From assembly GCF_002266855.1 (NCBI RefSeq), contig NZ_NGJN01000002.1, forward strand, positions 434,001 to 498,000: a stretch of DNA of 64,000 bases. The letters run 5' to 3'. This document shows, piece by piece, positions 45,336 to 52,976 of this stretch. A program made the translations under genes and the position numbers. Position 1 is the first letter of the stretch; each line of letters begins with the position of its first letter. Under the pieces are notes generated by a model. That model was given only the letters and a program-made list of their open reading frames with translations. It searched no databases and had not been told where the DNA came from. The DNA is from Winogradskyella aurantia. GTDB taxonomy: Bacteria; Bacteroidota; Bacteroidia; Flavobacteriales; Flavobacteriaceae.

Positions 45336-45899
45336 GACCTCAAAATTTGGTTTTAATAAAGATTCACAACTCTAAGCTTAATTATAACGCTATTTGGACT
45401 AGTATAAGGTACTAAATTATATAGCAATAAATTAGCCTAGTTGAATCTAACATTTAAACTATGTGTTATTAATTGGATTTATATAATACAAGATCAGAAC
45501 TCCTATAAATTGCACTAGGGTTCTAGGTCGTATTTCTTGTACAAATTAAAGGGCAAGTTTATGAAATGACTAAGAATAACTCAATCTTGTGTTTTCTGTT
45601 TAATTCCATTTTTTGCTTGAAACTGATTTAGTCAGGCTCGTTTATTTCTTAATTGTACTAGCTATCGATTACTTGTCTTAGGGTCTTAATTGTTGCACAA
45701 AACACCTGTATATGTTTGGTTTCATAGTTCAGCCTTTGTGCTGCCTCACGTGCTTTAAATACCTAATTTGACTGACTGTAGGTAGAACATTTAGCAGTGT
45801 TAAAAAACAGTAATTGGTAAGGATAAAGCTCGGTAAGATATTTGTAATTAAGCGATTACTAGAAATAAATTAATATCAATATTAATATTAATAGGTGTT
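45336..45899. other. Long AT-rich gap without recognisable gene
   Basis: 564 bases between the DUF2254 gene and the SnoaL-like gene. I find no convincing reading frame on either strand. A short tract at about 45869-45893 repeats AATATTAAT. The rest shows no match to the repeats of the 48-62 kb region. It may hold decayed sequence or an unrecognised RNA. Confidence 0.5.
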
Positions 45900-46439
45900 T
45901 TATAACTCAGTTTCTCCGCTTCCTTTTTCCTTTGACAATATCATAATAATCTCTTGCATTGTTCCTTCAAATCCCGACAGTTGTTTAATCATGGGTAAAT
46001 GGGCTCCTGATGTTCTACCTTTATAGATGTAACCATCTTTAACCCAAAAGATATAAGTTTCAGTAAATGAAATTTTCTTAGCCTTTGATTCTGGATTCGC
46101 CATTTTGGGTAAATCTGAGGTAATAGAAATTAAAAACATTGCTTTTTCGTTATCAGCTACGGCTTCAGTTATTTCTAATTTTAAATTCGGAAATATCGAC
46201 TTTATGCTTTTAACAAGTGATTTGACCTTATCTGTTCCCGTAAAAGTATCTCCCGCCGTGGTAATATGATTGTAGTCCTCAACAAAAAGCTCATCAATTA
46301 AATCAATCTTGTCTTGATTATAAACTTCAGTAAAAAATCTCTTAGTAAATTCAATATTATCTTGAGCTTGATCTGCTGGTTCATGGCTTGAGCAGGAACT
46401 TAGAAACGTAATTAAGAAGATAGTGACTATTATTCTCAT
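45900..46439 (-). CDS. SnoaL-like (NTF2-fold) lipoprotein
   Basis: 179 residues with a lipoprotein signal ending in FLSSC. The body fits the SnoaL/ester-cyclase branch of the NTF2-like fold: NIEFTKRFFTEVYNQDKIDLIDELFVEDYNHI, then FTGTDKVKSLVKSIKSIFPNLKLEITEAVAD and FTETYIFWVKDGYIYKG. These folds bind small hydrophobic molecules or catalyse simple isomerisations; the ligand is unknown. Confidence 0.75.
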   Translation of the reverse strand: MRIIVTIFLITFLSSCSSHEPADQAQDNIEFTKRFFTEVYNQDKIDLIDELFVEDYNHITTAGDTFTGTDKVKSLVKSIKSIFPNLKLEITEAVADNEKAMFLISITSDLPKMANPESKAKKISFTETYIFWVKDGYIYKGRTSGAHLPMIKQLSGFEGTMQEIIMILSKEKGSGETEL

Positions 46440-46832
46440 GTTTTTCGGTATTTGAACTGATGTTAAGGTTTTGCTATGGCTTATTATGTGACCTGTTTGG
46501 CGTTATTATTTTTTCCGTCAAGTACCAGGCAAAAGACGTGGGCTTTCGTAAAAATAGCAAAAAAGAAGACCATGTGTAGTATAAATCCTATTTTACTTCT
46601 TATGAACTTAGAAAGCACCTATTATTCCTTTCATTATATCCTACAATATAACCCATATTATTTCCTTAGTTATTTAAAATAAGCCCTTCGTGTTTAGGCT
46701 CTGTTCATTTTTAGAGGTTTATTAAAATAGATATTGCAGAAATACTCAGAATTAGATCTAAAGCTATTTTATTATAGTTACCTTAAGAAAAGCGCAAAAT
46801 ATAATACTTAGATGCGTTTGTATATATTTCCA
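46440..46832. other. Gap with no supported gene
   Basis: About 390 bases between two divergent genes. A 68-codon frame at 46476-46682 has low-complexity, Tyr/Leu-rich composition at its end and no recognisable domain or conserved start context, so I do not call it. No terminator or promoter consensus stands out. Confidence 0.5.
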
Positions 46833-47675
46833 ATGGAAACATTCAATCAAATTTTAGAATCTGAAATCTTTACCTTTAGGTCTTATTCACTTAAAGTTTC
46901 TCAACTGGTTAGTATTTTAATAATCGTAGTTATAACCAAATTAATACTATGGGGACTTAAAAAAGTTTTTTTTCGTAAAAACAAGTCTAGTAAAATAGAT
47001 ACAGGTAGCACTTATGCGTTATTGAAAATCATTAAATATGTGGTTTGGATTATAGCCATTGCACTAGTATTGGAATCCATTGGTATTAAGGTCACCTTGT
47101 TAATAGCAGGTTCAGCCGCACTATTAGTGGGTATAGGTTTGGGGCTCCAGCAAACCTTTAACGATGTGGTCTCTGGTATAATATTGCTTTCAGAACGATC
47201 TATAGAAGTAGGGGATGTTTTGGAAATTGACAATGATGTCGTCATAATTGAAAGTATAGGTTTAAGAACGTCAAAGGCAATGAACAGGGATGATATTTCT
47301 ATTATCATCCCAAATTCTTTGATTACTACGAGTAAGGTAATTAATTGGAGTCATCAGTCACATCAAACCCGTTTTAAAATCCATGTTGGTGTAGCCTATG
47401 GAAGCGATGTTGATTTTGTGATTACAACTTTAGAAAAAAGTGCTTTTGAACATCCTGACATTCACAATAAGAGATTGATAGAAGCACGTTTGTTAAATTT
47501 CGGTAGCTCTTCATTAGATTTTCAGCTTTTATTTTTTACTTCAAACATTTTTAGAATTGGAAAAATGAAAAGTGACATACGAAGATCTATTAATAAGAAT
47601 TTTACGGATAATAACATAATAATTGCATTTCCTCAAATGGATGTGCATCTGAGGTCTAATAATAGTGCCACCTGA
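46833..47675 (+). CDS. MscS-family mechanosensitive channel
   Basis: About 280 residues from METFNQILESEIFTF; the longer frame adds seven residues. Two to three membrane helices precede the pore helix with AGSAALLVGIGLGLQQTFNDVVSGI, followed by the beta domain (RSIEVGDVLEIDNDVVIIESIGLRTSKAMNRDDISIIIPNSLI) and the alpha/beta C-terminus. It is a second, shorter MscS paralog in the window with lower similarity to the one at 39120. It marks the left border of the accessory region. Confidence 0.92.
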   Translation: METFNQILESEIFTFRSYSLKVSQLVSILIIVVITKLILWGLKKVFFRKNKSSKIDTGSTYALLKIIKYVVWIIAIALVLESIGIKVTLLIAGSAALLVGIGLGLQQTFNDVVSGIILLSERSIEVGDVLEIDNDVVIIESIGLRTSKAMNRDDISIIIPNSLITTSKVINWSHQSHQTRFKIHVGVAYGSDVDFVITTLEKSAFEHPDIHNKRLIEARLLNFGSSSLDFQLLFFTSNIFRIGKMKSDIRRSINKNFTDNNIIIAFPQMDVHLRSNNSAT

Positions 47676-47891
47676 AATATATGTACACCGAACGTTATTT
47701 TAGAGAGGTAATGTTAAAAGTTAGACTATTTGTGCAATGAACAATGTCTCAATAGCAAATATCAGATAATAGTGATAAGTAGCTTTGGAGAGAATGCATA
47801 ATTACAACGCAAAGCACCTACTAGTAAAGCAACTCTGTTTAAATTTGGGTAACTTGTTTAATAAATTTATCATATTTCTAGTTTTATAACA

Positions 47892-47958
47892 AACGCGGCA
47901 AGTTGGCCCTATCACTAAAACAGTCCACTGAACTCTTTCTAAACGTTCGTTCCTCTGT
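47892..47958. repeat. Intergenic repeat R2, copy 1
   Basis: Shares an extended, gapped match with 60210-60274: CGCG, then CCCT.TCA.TAAAACAGT.CACTG, then TTTCTA.ACGTTC. The core AAAACAGTCCACTG is an imperfect palindrome. It lies downstream of the DUF6090 pseudogene, 80 bases beyond its stop. Confidence 0.7.
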
Positions 47959-48039
47959 TAGCAACAAAGCTCTGTAAGAGCGATGATTTAACAAAGGCAA
48001 AATTGAGTTCGAATGGTCTAAAAAATTTAATCATTATTT

Positions 48040-48879
48040 TTAATCCCTAACCTTTTCAAGTTTATCTAAAAGCTCATAGATGACCTCTAGTATATCATTA
48101 TATCTATCAGTGCTTCTTTTGTGTGCTATGAGAAAATAATTATAGGCCTTGTGTATACCTTATAATTTTGAAATAATTGATTTAAATCTCTTTTAAAAGG
48201 TATCTTTTCAATTCTATTTGGTACAGGAAGATAGTCGTCGGTTCGTGTTGTCTCGGAGGTTGCAAAATCGTCGAATTCTAAACGCTTTTTAACATCTTCA
48301 TCCGACAGTAGATTCCCAAATTCTTCAATTTCAGATAATAATAGTTGTGCGTTTCTGTAATATGTTTCTTCATAACGACTTAAATCCTTCAGCAAATCGT
48401 CAACGTCTTTAACATAAGCGATTATGTTGTTTTTAATATGTTCGACTTTAGTAAGGTAATATTTCCTGAATTCACAAGAGATCTTGAGGTTCCAAATGTA
48501 GGGCTAGCCACAGTGTTACCGCGTGGTCTACGTAAATATTTGTATATGCTGTCATGTGGTGTCCCTTCTTTCCAGAATGCATGGCATACGATGGCGCTTG
48601 CTCTGGCACTTTCATTAGAGAACACCTTAACCTCTTCTAATTCAGTTATTGATTTTTTAAGATCAGCTTTAAGTTGCTCTATTATAATTTTTTCAGTTTT
48701 TTTTCTATTGCGTTCATTGTTCCATTCATTGATTTGTAAGGCAATTAAAATCCCAATAACAACTAGTACAATTTCGCCAATGGCATATTTCAATTACCTT
48801 CCTGTCTGGTAGGCAGGCTTTCCAGTTATGTTTTTTTTTCCATAAGTTCGTATCTAAACTTTCTAAAGAACTTTGTCAT
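48040..48879 (-). pseudogene. DUF6090 pseudogene (multiple frame disruptions)
   Basis: Homologous along its length to the DUF6090 genes at 50324, 59455 and 61515. The start at 48879 reads MTKFFRKFRYELMEKK and hits TAA at 48826-48828. The conserved LKYAIGEIVLVVIGILIAL resumes at 48793 in another frame, 86 bases from the start where intact copies have 63; the extra 23 bases include a palindromic CCTGCCTACCAGACAGG. A missing A near 48430-48434 causes a second shift. A third shift near 48145-48160 leads to the natural C-terminus ending LLDKLEKVRD at the TAA 48040-48042. At least three independent lesions make loss of function likely, though short fragments could still be translated. Confidence 0.88.
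48801..48820. repeat. Short palindromic insertion in the DUF6090 pseudogene
   Basis: CCTGTCTGGTAGGCAGG is a near-perfect inverted repeat (CCTGTCT / AGGCAGG). It sits between GGAAAG and GGAAGG on the minus strand, which look like a short target duplication, and is absent from the same place in the three intact paralogs. It resembles a REP-like short dispersed palindrome. Confidence 0.65.
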
Positions 48880-48890
48880 TCCTTCTATAG

Positions 48891-49005
48891 ATGGTTCGGT
48901 TATGCCCGAAAGAGGCTATATCAACTAAATATCCTCGAGATATTTGACTTTATTTCAAAAAATTAAGTCTCGATATTCTTAAGATTTTAATCATTCTCTA
49001 ATTTA
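48891..49005. repeat. Intergenic repeat R3, copy 1 (upstream of the DUF6090 pseudogene)
   Basis: Aligns over about 110 bases with 62249-62360. Shared parts include TATGCCCG.AAG.G.CTAT.TCAAC and AATT.AGT.TCGATT, ending in AATCATT. Both copies lie directly before the start codon of a DUF6090 locus, so gene and leader were probably duplicated together. Confidence 0.72.
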
Positions 49006-49010
49006 AATAT

Positions 49011-49065
49011 TTAGTTGGTTCGGAAGCGGGTATCCCGTCTAAATGTCTATCCGCTGTCGCAGTTT
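49011..49065. repeat. R3-like short element, copy 3
   Basis: TTTAGTTGGTTC and GTATCCCGTCTAAATGTC match TTTGGTTGTTC and CTATCTCGCCTAAATGCC at 51067-51108. It is a shorter relative of R3 lying between the pseudogene and the serine hydrolase gene. The rest of the gap to 49195 has no gene. Confidence 0.5.
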
Positions 49066-49195
49066 ATTCTTGGTCTGACAAGTAGGACAATTGATTTACT
49101 TTGAAAATTTTAGCTCACATAATATTGGCATTGGTTAGCTGTTGGTAATTATAAAGCAAAGCAACGATCGTGATAAACCGTCGTTTTAGTGTTGT

Positions 49196-50299
49196 TTATC
49201 TTATCTTTGATAATTTGCTATACACAAGTTCAGGAAAATCAGTTCTCCAAAGGCGATTTTTAGGTCTTATATTGGCGCATGCTATAATAACGATGCCTTT
49301 CTCTGGATACAAACAAAATAGTGCCTCAAATCCTGGTGCGCCACCAGTATGAAATATCATATTAATTGAGTCATTTTTAACAATATCCAAACCATAGCCG
49401 TACTTAACGTGATTACCTATATCTAAATCCGTCGTGTAAGGCGTAATCATTTTATTTAATGTTTTCTCTGTTAATAGAACATTAGTAGAAAACGCTTTCT
49501 CAAATTTTAGAAGATCTCCTACTGTTGAAATCATATCACCAGCACCTCTTTTAGCTGGCATGTAATTAAAATCTGCATTCTCAACTACTCCTTCAGAATT
49601 TATCTTATAGCCATCTGCTCTGTTAAGTACTAATTTATTTGGGTCATCTCCCTCAGAATTAATCATTTGCAATTTTTTAAAAATCTCTTCCTGTACAAAA
49701 ATGTCATAGGGCGTGTTACTTACTTTTTCTATAAGAATTGTAAGCACAACATAACCAATGCCACTATAGTGGAAGTTGTTTCCAGAACTATTTACTAAAG
49801 GCAATTTCTTAAATATCTTAAATGCATCTTCCATTGAAGTCGGCATCAATAAAAGTTCTTTAGTCTCATTAAAATCAGTGAGATGCCCTAAGCCCGATGT
49901 ATGGGTTAGTAATTGGTGAACCGTAATAGTTTCCCAAGCTGAAGGCAATCCTGAAATATAAGCGGAAAGTTTGTCTTCAGTTTTGAGCAAACCCTGCTCT
50001 TCAAGAATCATAACAGCAAGTGCTGTAATGGGCTTAGAAATGGACCCTATTCTAAACTTTGTGTCTAAGGTGTTTTTTACTGATAATTCTCTATTGGCAT
50101 ACCCAATGCTTTTAGAATAAATAGTTTCTCCTTCAACAGCAACTAAAATATTGCCACTAAAATTTTCGATATTTTGGAAAAACTGATCGAATTCTTGGTG
50201 CTCTGTATTTATAGTTTCCTGCTTATCAGTATCCTTAACATTACAAGACCAAGCTAATGTGACAACTAGAGCAAAGCAAAAGAGTTTAAATAATTTCAT
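49196..50299 (-). CDS. Serine hydrolase lipoprotein (beta-lactamase/PBP-like)
   Basis: 367 residues with a lipoprotein signal ending LAWSC. Catalytic motifs are present: SxxK in FRIGSISKPITAL, a Tyr motif in NFHYSGIGYV (YSG in place of the usual YSN), and HTG in IFHTGGAPGFEAL. It is likely an active peptidase/esterase in the periplasm or outer membrane with unknown substrate. It starts 24 bases after the stop of an intact DUF6090 gene, so the two are probably cotranscribed. Confidence 0.9.
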   Translation of the reverse strand: MKLFKLFCFALVVTLAWSCNVKDTDKQETINTEHQEFDQFFQNIENFSGNILVAVEGETIYSKSIGYANRELSVKNTLDTKFRIGSISKPITALAVMILEEQGLLKTEDKLSAYISGLPSAWETITVHQLLTHTSGLGHLTDFNETKELLLMPTSMEDAFKIFKKLPLVNSSGNNFHYSGIGYVVLTILIEKVSNTPYDIFVQEEIFKKLQMINSEGDDPNKLVLNRADGYKINSEGVVENADFNYMPAKRGAGDMISTVGDLLKFEKAFSTNVLLTEKTLNKMITPYTTDLDIGNHVKYGYGLDIVKNDSINMIFHTGGAPGFEALFCLYPEKGIVIIACANIRPKNRLWRTDFPELVYSKLSKIR

Positions 50300-50323
50300 A
50301 AATTGATTATATGGTGGTTTTAG

Positions 50324-51052
50324 TTATCGGATAATAAATTCTTGTAATATTTCTTTAAACCTTTTGGCATCTTCGAGCGTTTCTTTATACTTTAAATTAC
50401 GACCAACAGCGCTATTTGTTTCCAAGGCATTAATAAACCGTCTATTAGTTGTAAATTGAGCTATAAGTTTATCAGGATCTCTAATATTACCAGAACCTAT
50501 TTTTGATAAAGATGCAGTTTCAAAGTCCTCAATCCTAATTAATTGCAGTACTTCTCTTGAATCTTTATATACGTCATCAATATCTTCAAGGCCCTTGTAA
50601 TTGTTATATAGCTTCGCAATCTCGCGTCTTAGCATACTACTTCGTATTACTTTAAAACCATCAGAATTTTTCATCTCGTCATAGGTAATGGTTGTGGGAA
50701 TAAAATTATCAGAAGGGTTTATAAGTGATGTATAATAAAAAACACTATCTCTAGCTATTTCTTCCCCATTAATAAAACTCATAAGCCTAAGTTTTGACAG
50801 AGCAGCCAACGACGTAATACTGTCGAGTTTTTCTAAATTATAGATATCAATGTTAACATCACTGAGTAGGTTGTTAAGCAATTCTTGTTCTAGCCTGGCA
50901 TTTGATCGATTTTGATTCCATGTATTAATGCTTAAAGCAATGAGAATTCCAATGACAACGAGCACTATTTCTCCAATTGCATATTTGAGGTAATGTCCTA
51001 TTTTATTTTTCTCCATAAGGTCATATCTTATTTTTCTAAAGATTTTAATCAT
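50324..51052 (-). CDS. DUF6090 membrane-anchored protein
   Basis: 242 residues. The first 50 residues are the hallmark of the family: FRKIRYDLMEKNKIGHY, then YAIGEIVLVVIGILIALSIN with one membrane helix, then TWNQNR. The rest is a predicted helical, charged domain of variable sequence (RLEQELLNNLLSDVNIDIYNLEKLDS). DUF6090 is common and often multi-copy in Flavobacteriaceae; its function is unknown. It probably heads an operon with the serine hydrolase. R3-like sequence lies upstream. Confidence 0.88.
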   Translation of the reverse strand: MIKIFRKIRYDLMEKNKIGHYLKYAIGEIVLVVIGILIALSINTWNQNRSNARLEQELLNNLLSDVNIDIYNLEKLDSITSLAALSKLRLMSFINGEEIARDSVFYYTSLINPSDNFIPTTITYDEMKNSDGFKVIRSSMLRREIAKLYNNYKGLEDIDDVYKDSREVLQLIRIEDFETASLSKIGSGNIRDPDKLIAQFTTNRRFINALETNSAVGRNLKYKETLEDAKRFKEILQEFIIR

Positions 51053-51066
51053 GGTTTAATTTAGTC

Positions 51067-51112
51067 ATTTGGTTGTTCTACAGTTGGCTATCTCGCCTAA
51101 ATGCCCACTGAC
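51067..51112. repeat. R3-like short element, copy 4
   Basis: Located 15 bases upstream of a DUF6090 start. TTTGGTTGTTC and CTATCTCGCCTAAATGCC match the element at 49011-49065 and more loosely the R3 copies. Confidence 0.5.
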
Positions 51113-51180
51113 ATTTAATTAACTGTGTGAGTTTTGGCTCGATAATAGCTTTGATTATAAGTTGGTTGTAATAAAGGCTG

Positions 51181-51255
51181 ACTGTCCTGAGGCGAAACTG
51201 GTGCAGTAATTTTCCTGAGCCTTTTTAAAGTTTGTCGTAGGGTTGGTAGTGATCA
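51181..51255. repeat. Intergenic repeat R1, partial copy
   Basis: GCGAAACTGGTGCAGTAATTTT, CTGAGCCT and GTAGGGT match the right half of R1 at 55701-55755 and 61418-61475. The left half with the hairpin is missing here. It lies downstream of the M20 gene. Confidence 0.6.
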
Positions 51256-51290
51256 AACCATTTATTATCCCCGTTACAGTTAACAATGCT

Positions 51291-52562
51291 TTATTCTTCA
51301 TAAGTTCTTTCCAAAATCAAGGATGAAAAAGTTTTTACGGCAATTCTAATACATTCTTCGTCAATTCTAAAGTTAGGTGCATGATTCATGGCAACTATTC
51401 CTTTTTCTGGATTTGACCCACCTAAAAAAAAATATACACCAGGAATTTTTTGTTGAAAGTAGCAAAAGTCATCATTAAAATATGGAACTTGACCATATCC
51501 CATAGTAACTGTTTCATCACCACAACTATTGTTAAGTAATTGTATCGCTTTATCCGTTAATTTTTCATTGTTCAATACAGTTGGATTTTCTTGGATGTAT
51601 GCTGTTGAGATGTATTTATCTTTATAGTCTGAATTACTAATTATTTGCTCAATCTTGGGTAAAATATAGGGTAAGTTAGACTTATTTGTTTCATAAAGAT
51701 AGGCTTTCAGATGAATTTGATTATTTTCTTCCTCCATAATGAAACTTTCCTCCATAAACAGATAATCTTTGAAAACAGTATTTGGATTGGATATACCAAT
51801 CATGGAGTCAAAAGATTTTGGAATTTCCCAAGGATTTACACCTTCCTTTTTTCGCAGAACTGCACTCCTTATTTTATCATAGAGCGTTTTTGCATCATCT
51901 TTTAGTAAATCATTACTGAATGTAATCTTAATTCGTTTTTGATAGGCATACAGTTCGTTAGGTTTGACCATTATTTGACCAACTGGTAGGGGAGTAACGT
52001 GCAAAGAATAAATTTCATCTAGATGCATTTTCGAAAATAAACTACTGTTCACTATATTTTTTGCACCAACGAACGTTTCTTCTTCCGATTGAAATATGAA
52101 ATATATCGAGCCTTCAATTGAATCTTTGATTTTAGCTAATACCTCAGCTATTCCAAGTCCAATTGCCATATGGACATCGTGACCGCAACCGTGTTGAACT
52201 CCGTTAATTTTAGATTTAAATCTTACATCGTCCGTAAAATTATTCGGTAGGGCATCCATATCAGCGCGCCAAGCTATATTTTTTCCCTTTTTACCACCTT
52301 TTAAAATTCCAACGACGCTGTAACCTGCGAAGCCTGTTTTAACCTCTAATCCTAAATTTGATAAATATTCTGTGATTATTTTGGAAGTTCTTTTTTCATT
52401 TCCGGCCAGTTCGGGATATTCGTGAAAGTCCCTTCTAATTTCAACTAAACTATCAAATATTTTATCACTGTTCTTTTCTATGTTTTGGTTAATGGTTTTT
52501 TTGTCTAAAGGTTCGCAACCGATTAACAATAATGAAAGTAAAAGGTATTTTGTTAATTTCAT
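51291..52562 (-). CDS. M20-family metallohydrolase lipoprotein
   Basis: 423 residues with a lipoprotein signal ending LLLIGC. It is of the M20D amidohydrolase type: FHEYPELAGNEKRTS, GVQHGCGHDVHMAIGLG (metal-binding Cys/His), FQSEEETFVGAKN (catalytic Glu) and NHAPNFRIDEECI near the C-terminus. It probably hydrolyses N-acyl amino acids or peptide amides outside the cytosol. Export by a lipoprotein signal is less usual for M20D. No near-coupled partner; the gap to 52632 is 69 bases. Confidence 0.9.
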   Translation of the reverse strand: MKLTKYLLLSLLLIGCEPLDKKTINQNIEKNSDKIFDSLVEIRRDFHEYPELAGNEKRTSKIITEYLSNLGLEVKTGFAGYSVVGILKGGKKGKNIAWRADMDALPNNFTDDVRFKSKINGVQHGCGHDVHMAIGLGIAEVLAKIKDSIEGSIYFIFQSEEETFVGAKNIVNSSLFSKMHLDEIYSLHVTPLPVGQIMVKPNELYAYQKRIKITFSNDLLKDDAKTLYDKIRSAVLRKKEGVNPWEIPKSFDSMIGISNPNTVFKDYLFMEESFIMEEENNQIHLKAYLYETNKSNLPYILPKIEQIISNSDYKDKYISTAYIQENPTVLNNEKLTDKAIQLLNNSCGDETVTMGYGQVPYFNDDFCYFQQKIPGVYFFLGGSNPEKGIVAMNHAPNFRIDEECIRIAVKTFSSLILERTYEE

Positions 52563-52631
52563 TTATGTAGTCTTTGTGGTATAGTACGGCACTTATTTTT
52601 AGTTACTGTCGCATTTATGGATTTTAATTCT

Positions 52632-52976
52632 TTATTTTTTTAAGGTTTTAATCAAGTTTACACCGGTTACAGCACCAAAACCGGTAACAAGCCCACCAAC
52701 TAAGGCACTAGAAATCACTAATAATGAGGTATTGGGTAAACCAAAAAGTTGTGCCAAGCGCTCAGGCAGATCACTGTTGCTAGCATTGGTCATTAACCAC
52801 ACCTGTACTACCCAAAGGAAAAACCCTGCTAAAAAACCAATTAAAAAACCAATCCATTGGTTTTTTAACGCCAAACCGCCCAAAAAGCCAGCAAGGGCAA
52901 TTAAATACCATGGTCCTAGGATTGTCAAAAAGTAACCTAAAGTGATGATTAAAACAAAGGTTAAGAACTTTTTCAT
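52632..52976 (-). CDS. Small glycine-rich membrane protein
   Basis: 114 residues with about four hydrophobic segments (3-20, 22-37, 40-60, 85-107), rich in Gly, Leu and Ala, and a short polar loop (TNASNSDLPERLAQLFG). It overlaps the penicillin acylase gene by 4 bases (ATGA type), so translation is coupled. I know no function; the pairing with penicillin acylase suggests a linked role. Confidence 0.8.
   Translation of the reverse strand: MKKFLTFVLIITLGYFLTILGPWYLIALAGFLGGLALKNQWIGFLIGFLAGFFLWVVQVWLMTNASNSDLPERLAQLFGLPNTSLLVISSALVGGLVTGFGAVTGVNLIKTLKK

Noticed and set aside
46476..46682. 68-codon open frame in the gap before the second MscS gene
   Set aside because: Low-complexity composition, no recognisable motif, no start context; chance frames of this size are expected in AT-rich DNA.
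48126..48793. Two separate small genes in place of the DUF6090 pseudogene
   Set aside because: Both frames align to consecutive parts of the same DUF6090 family and are joined by a single-base shift, so they are fragments of one gene.
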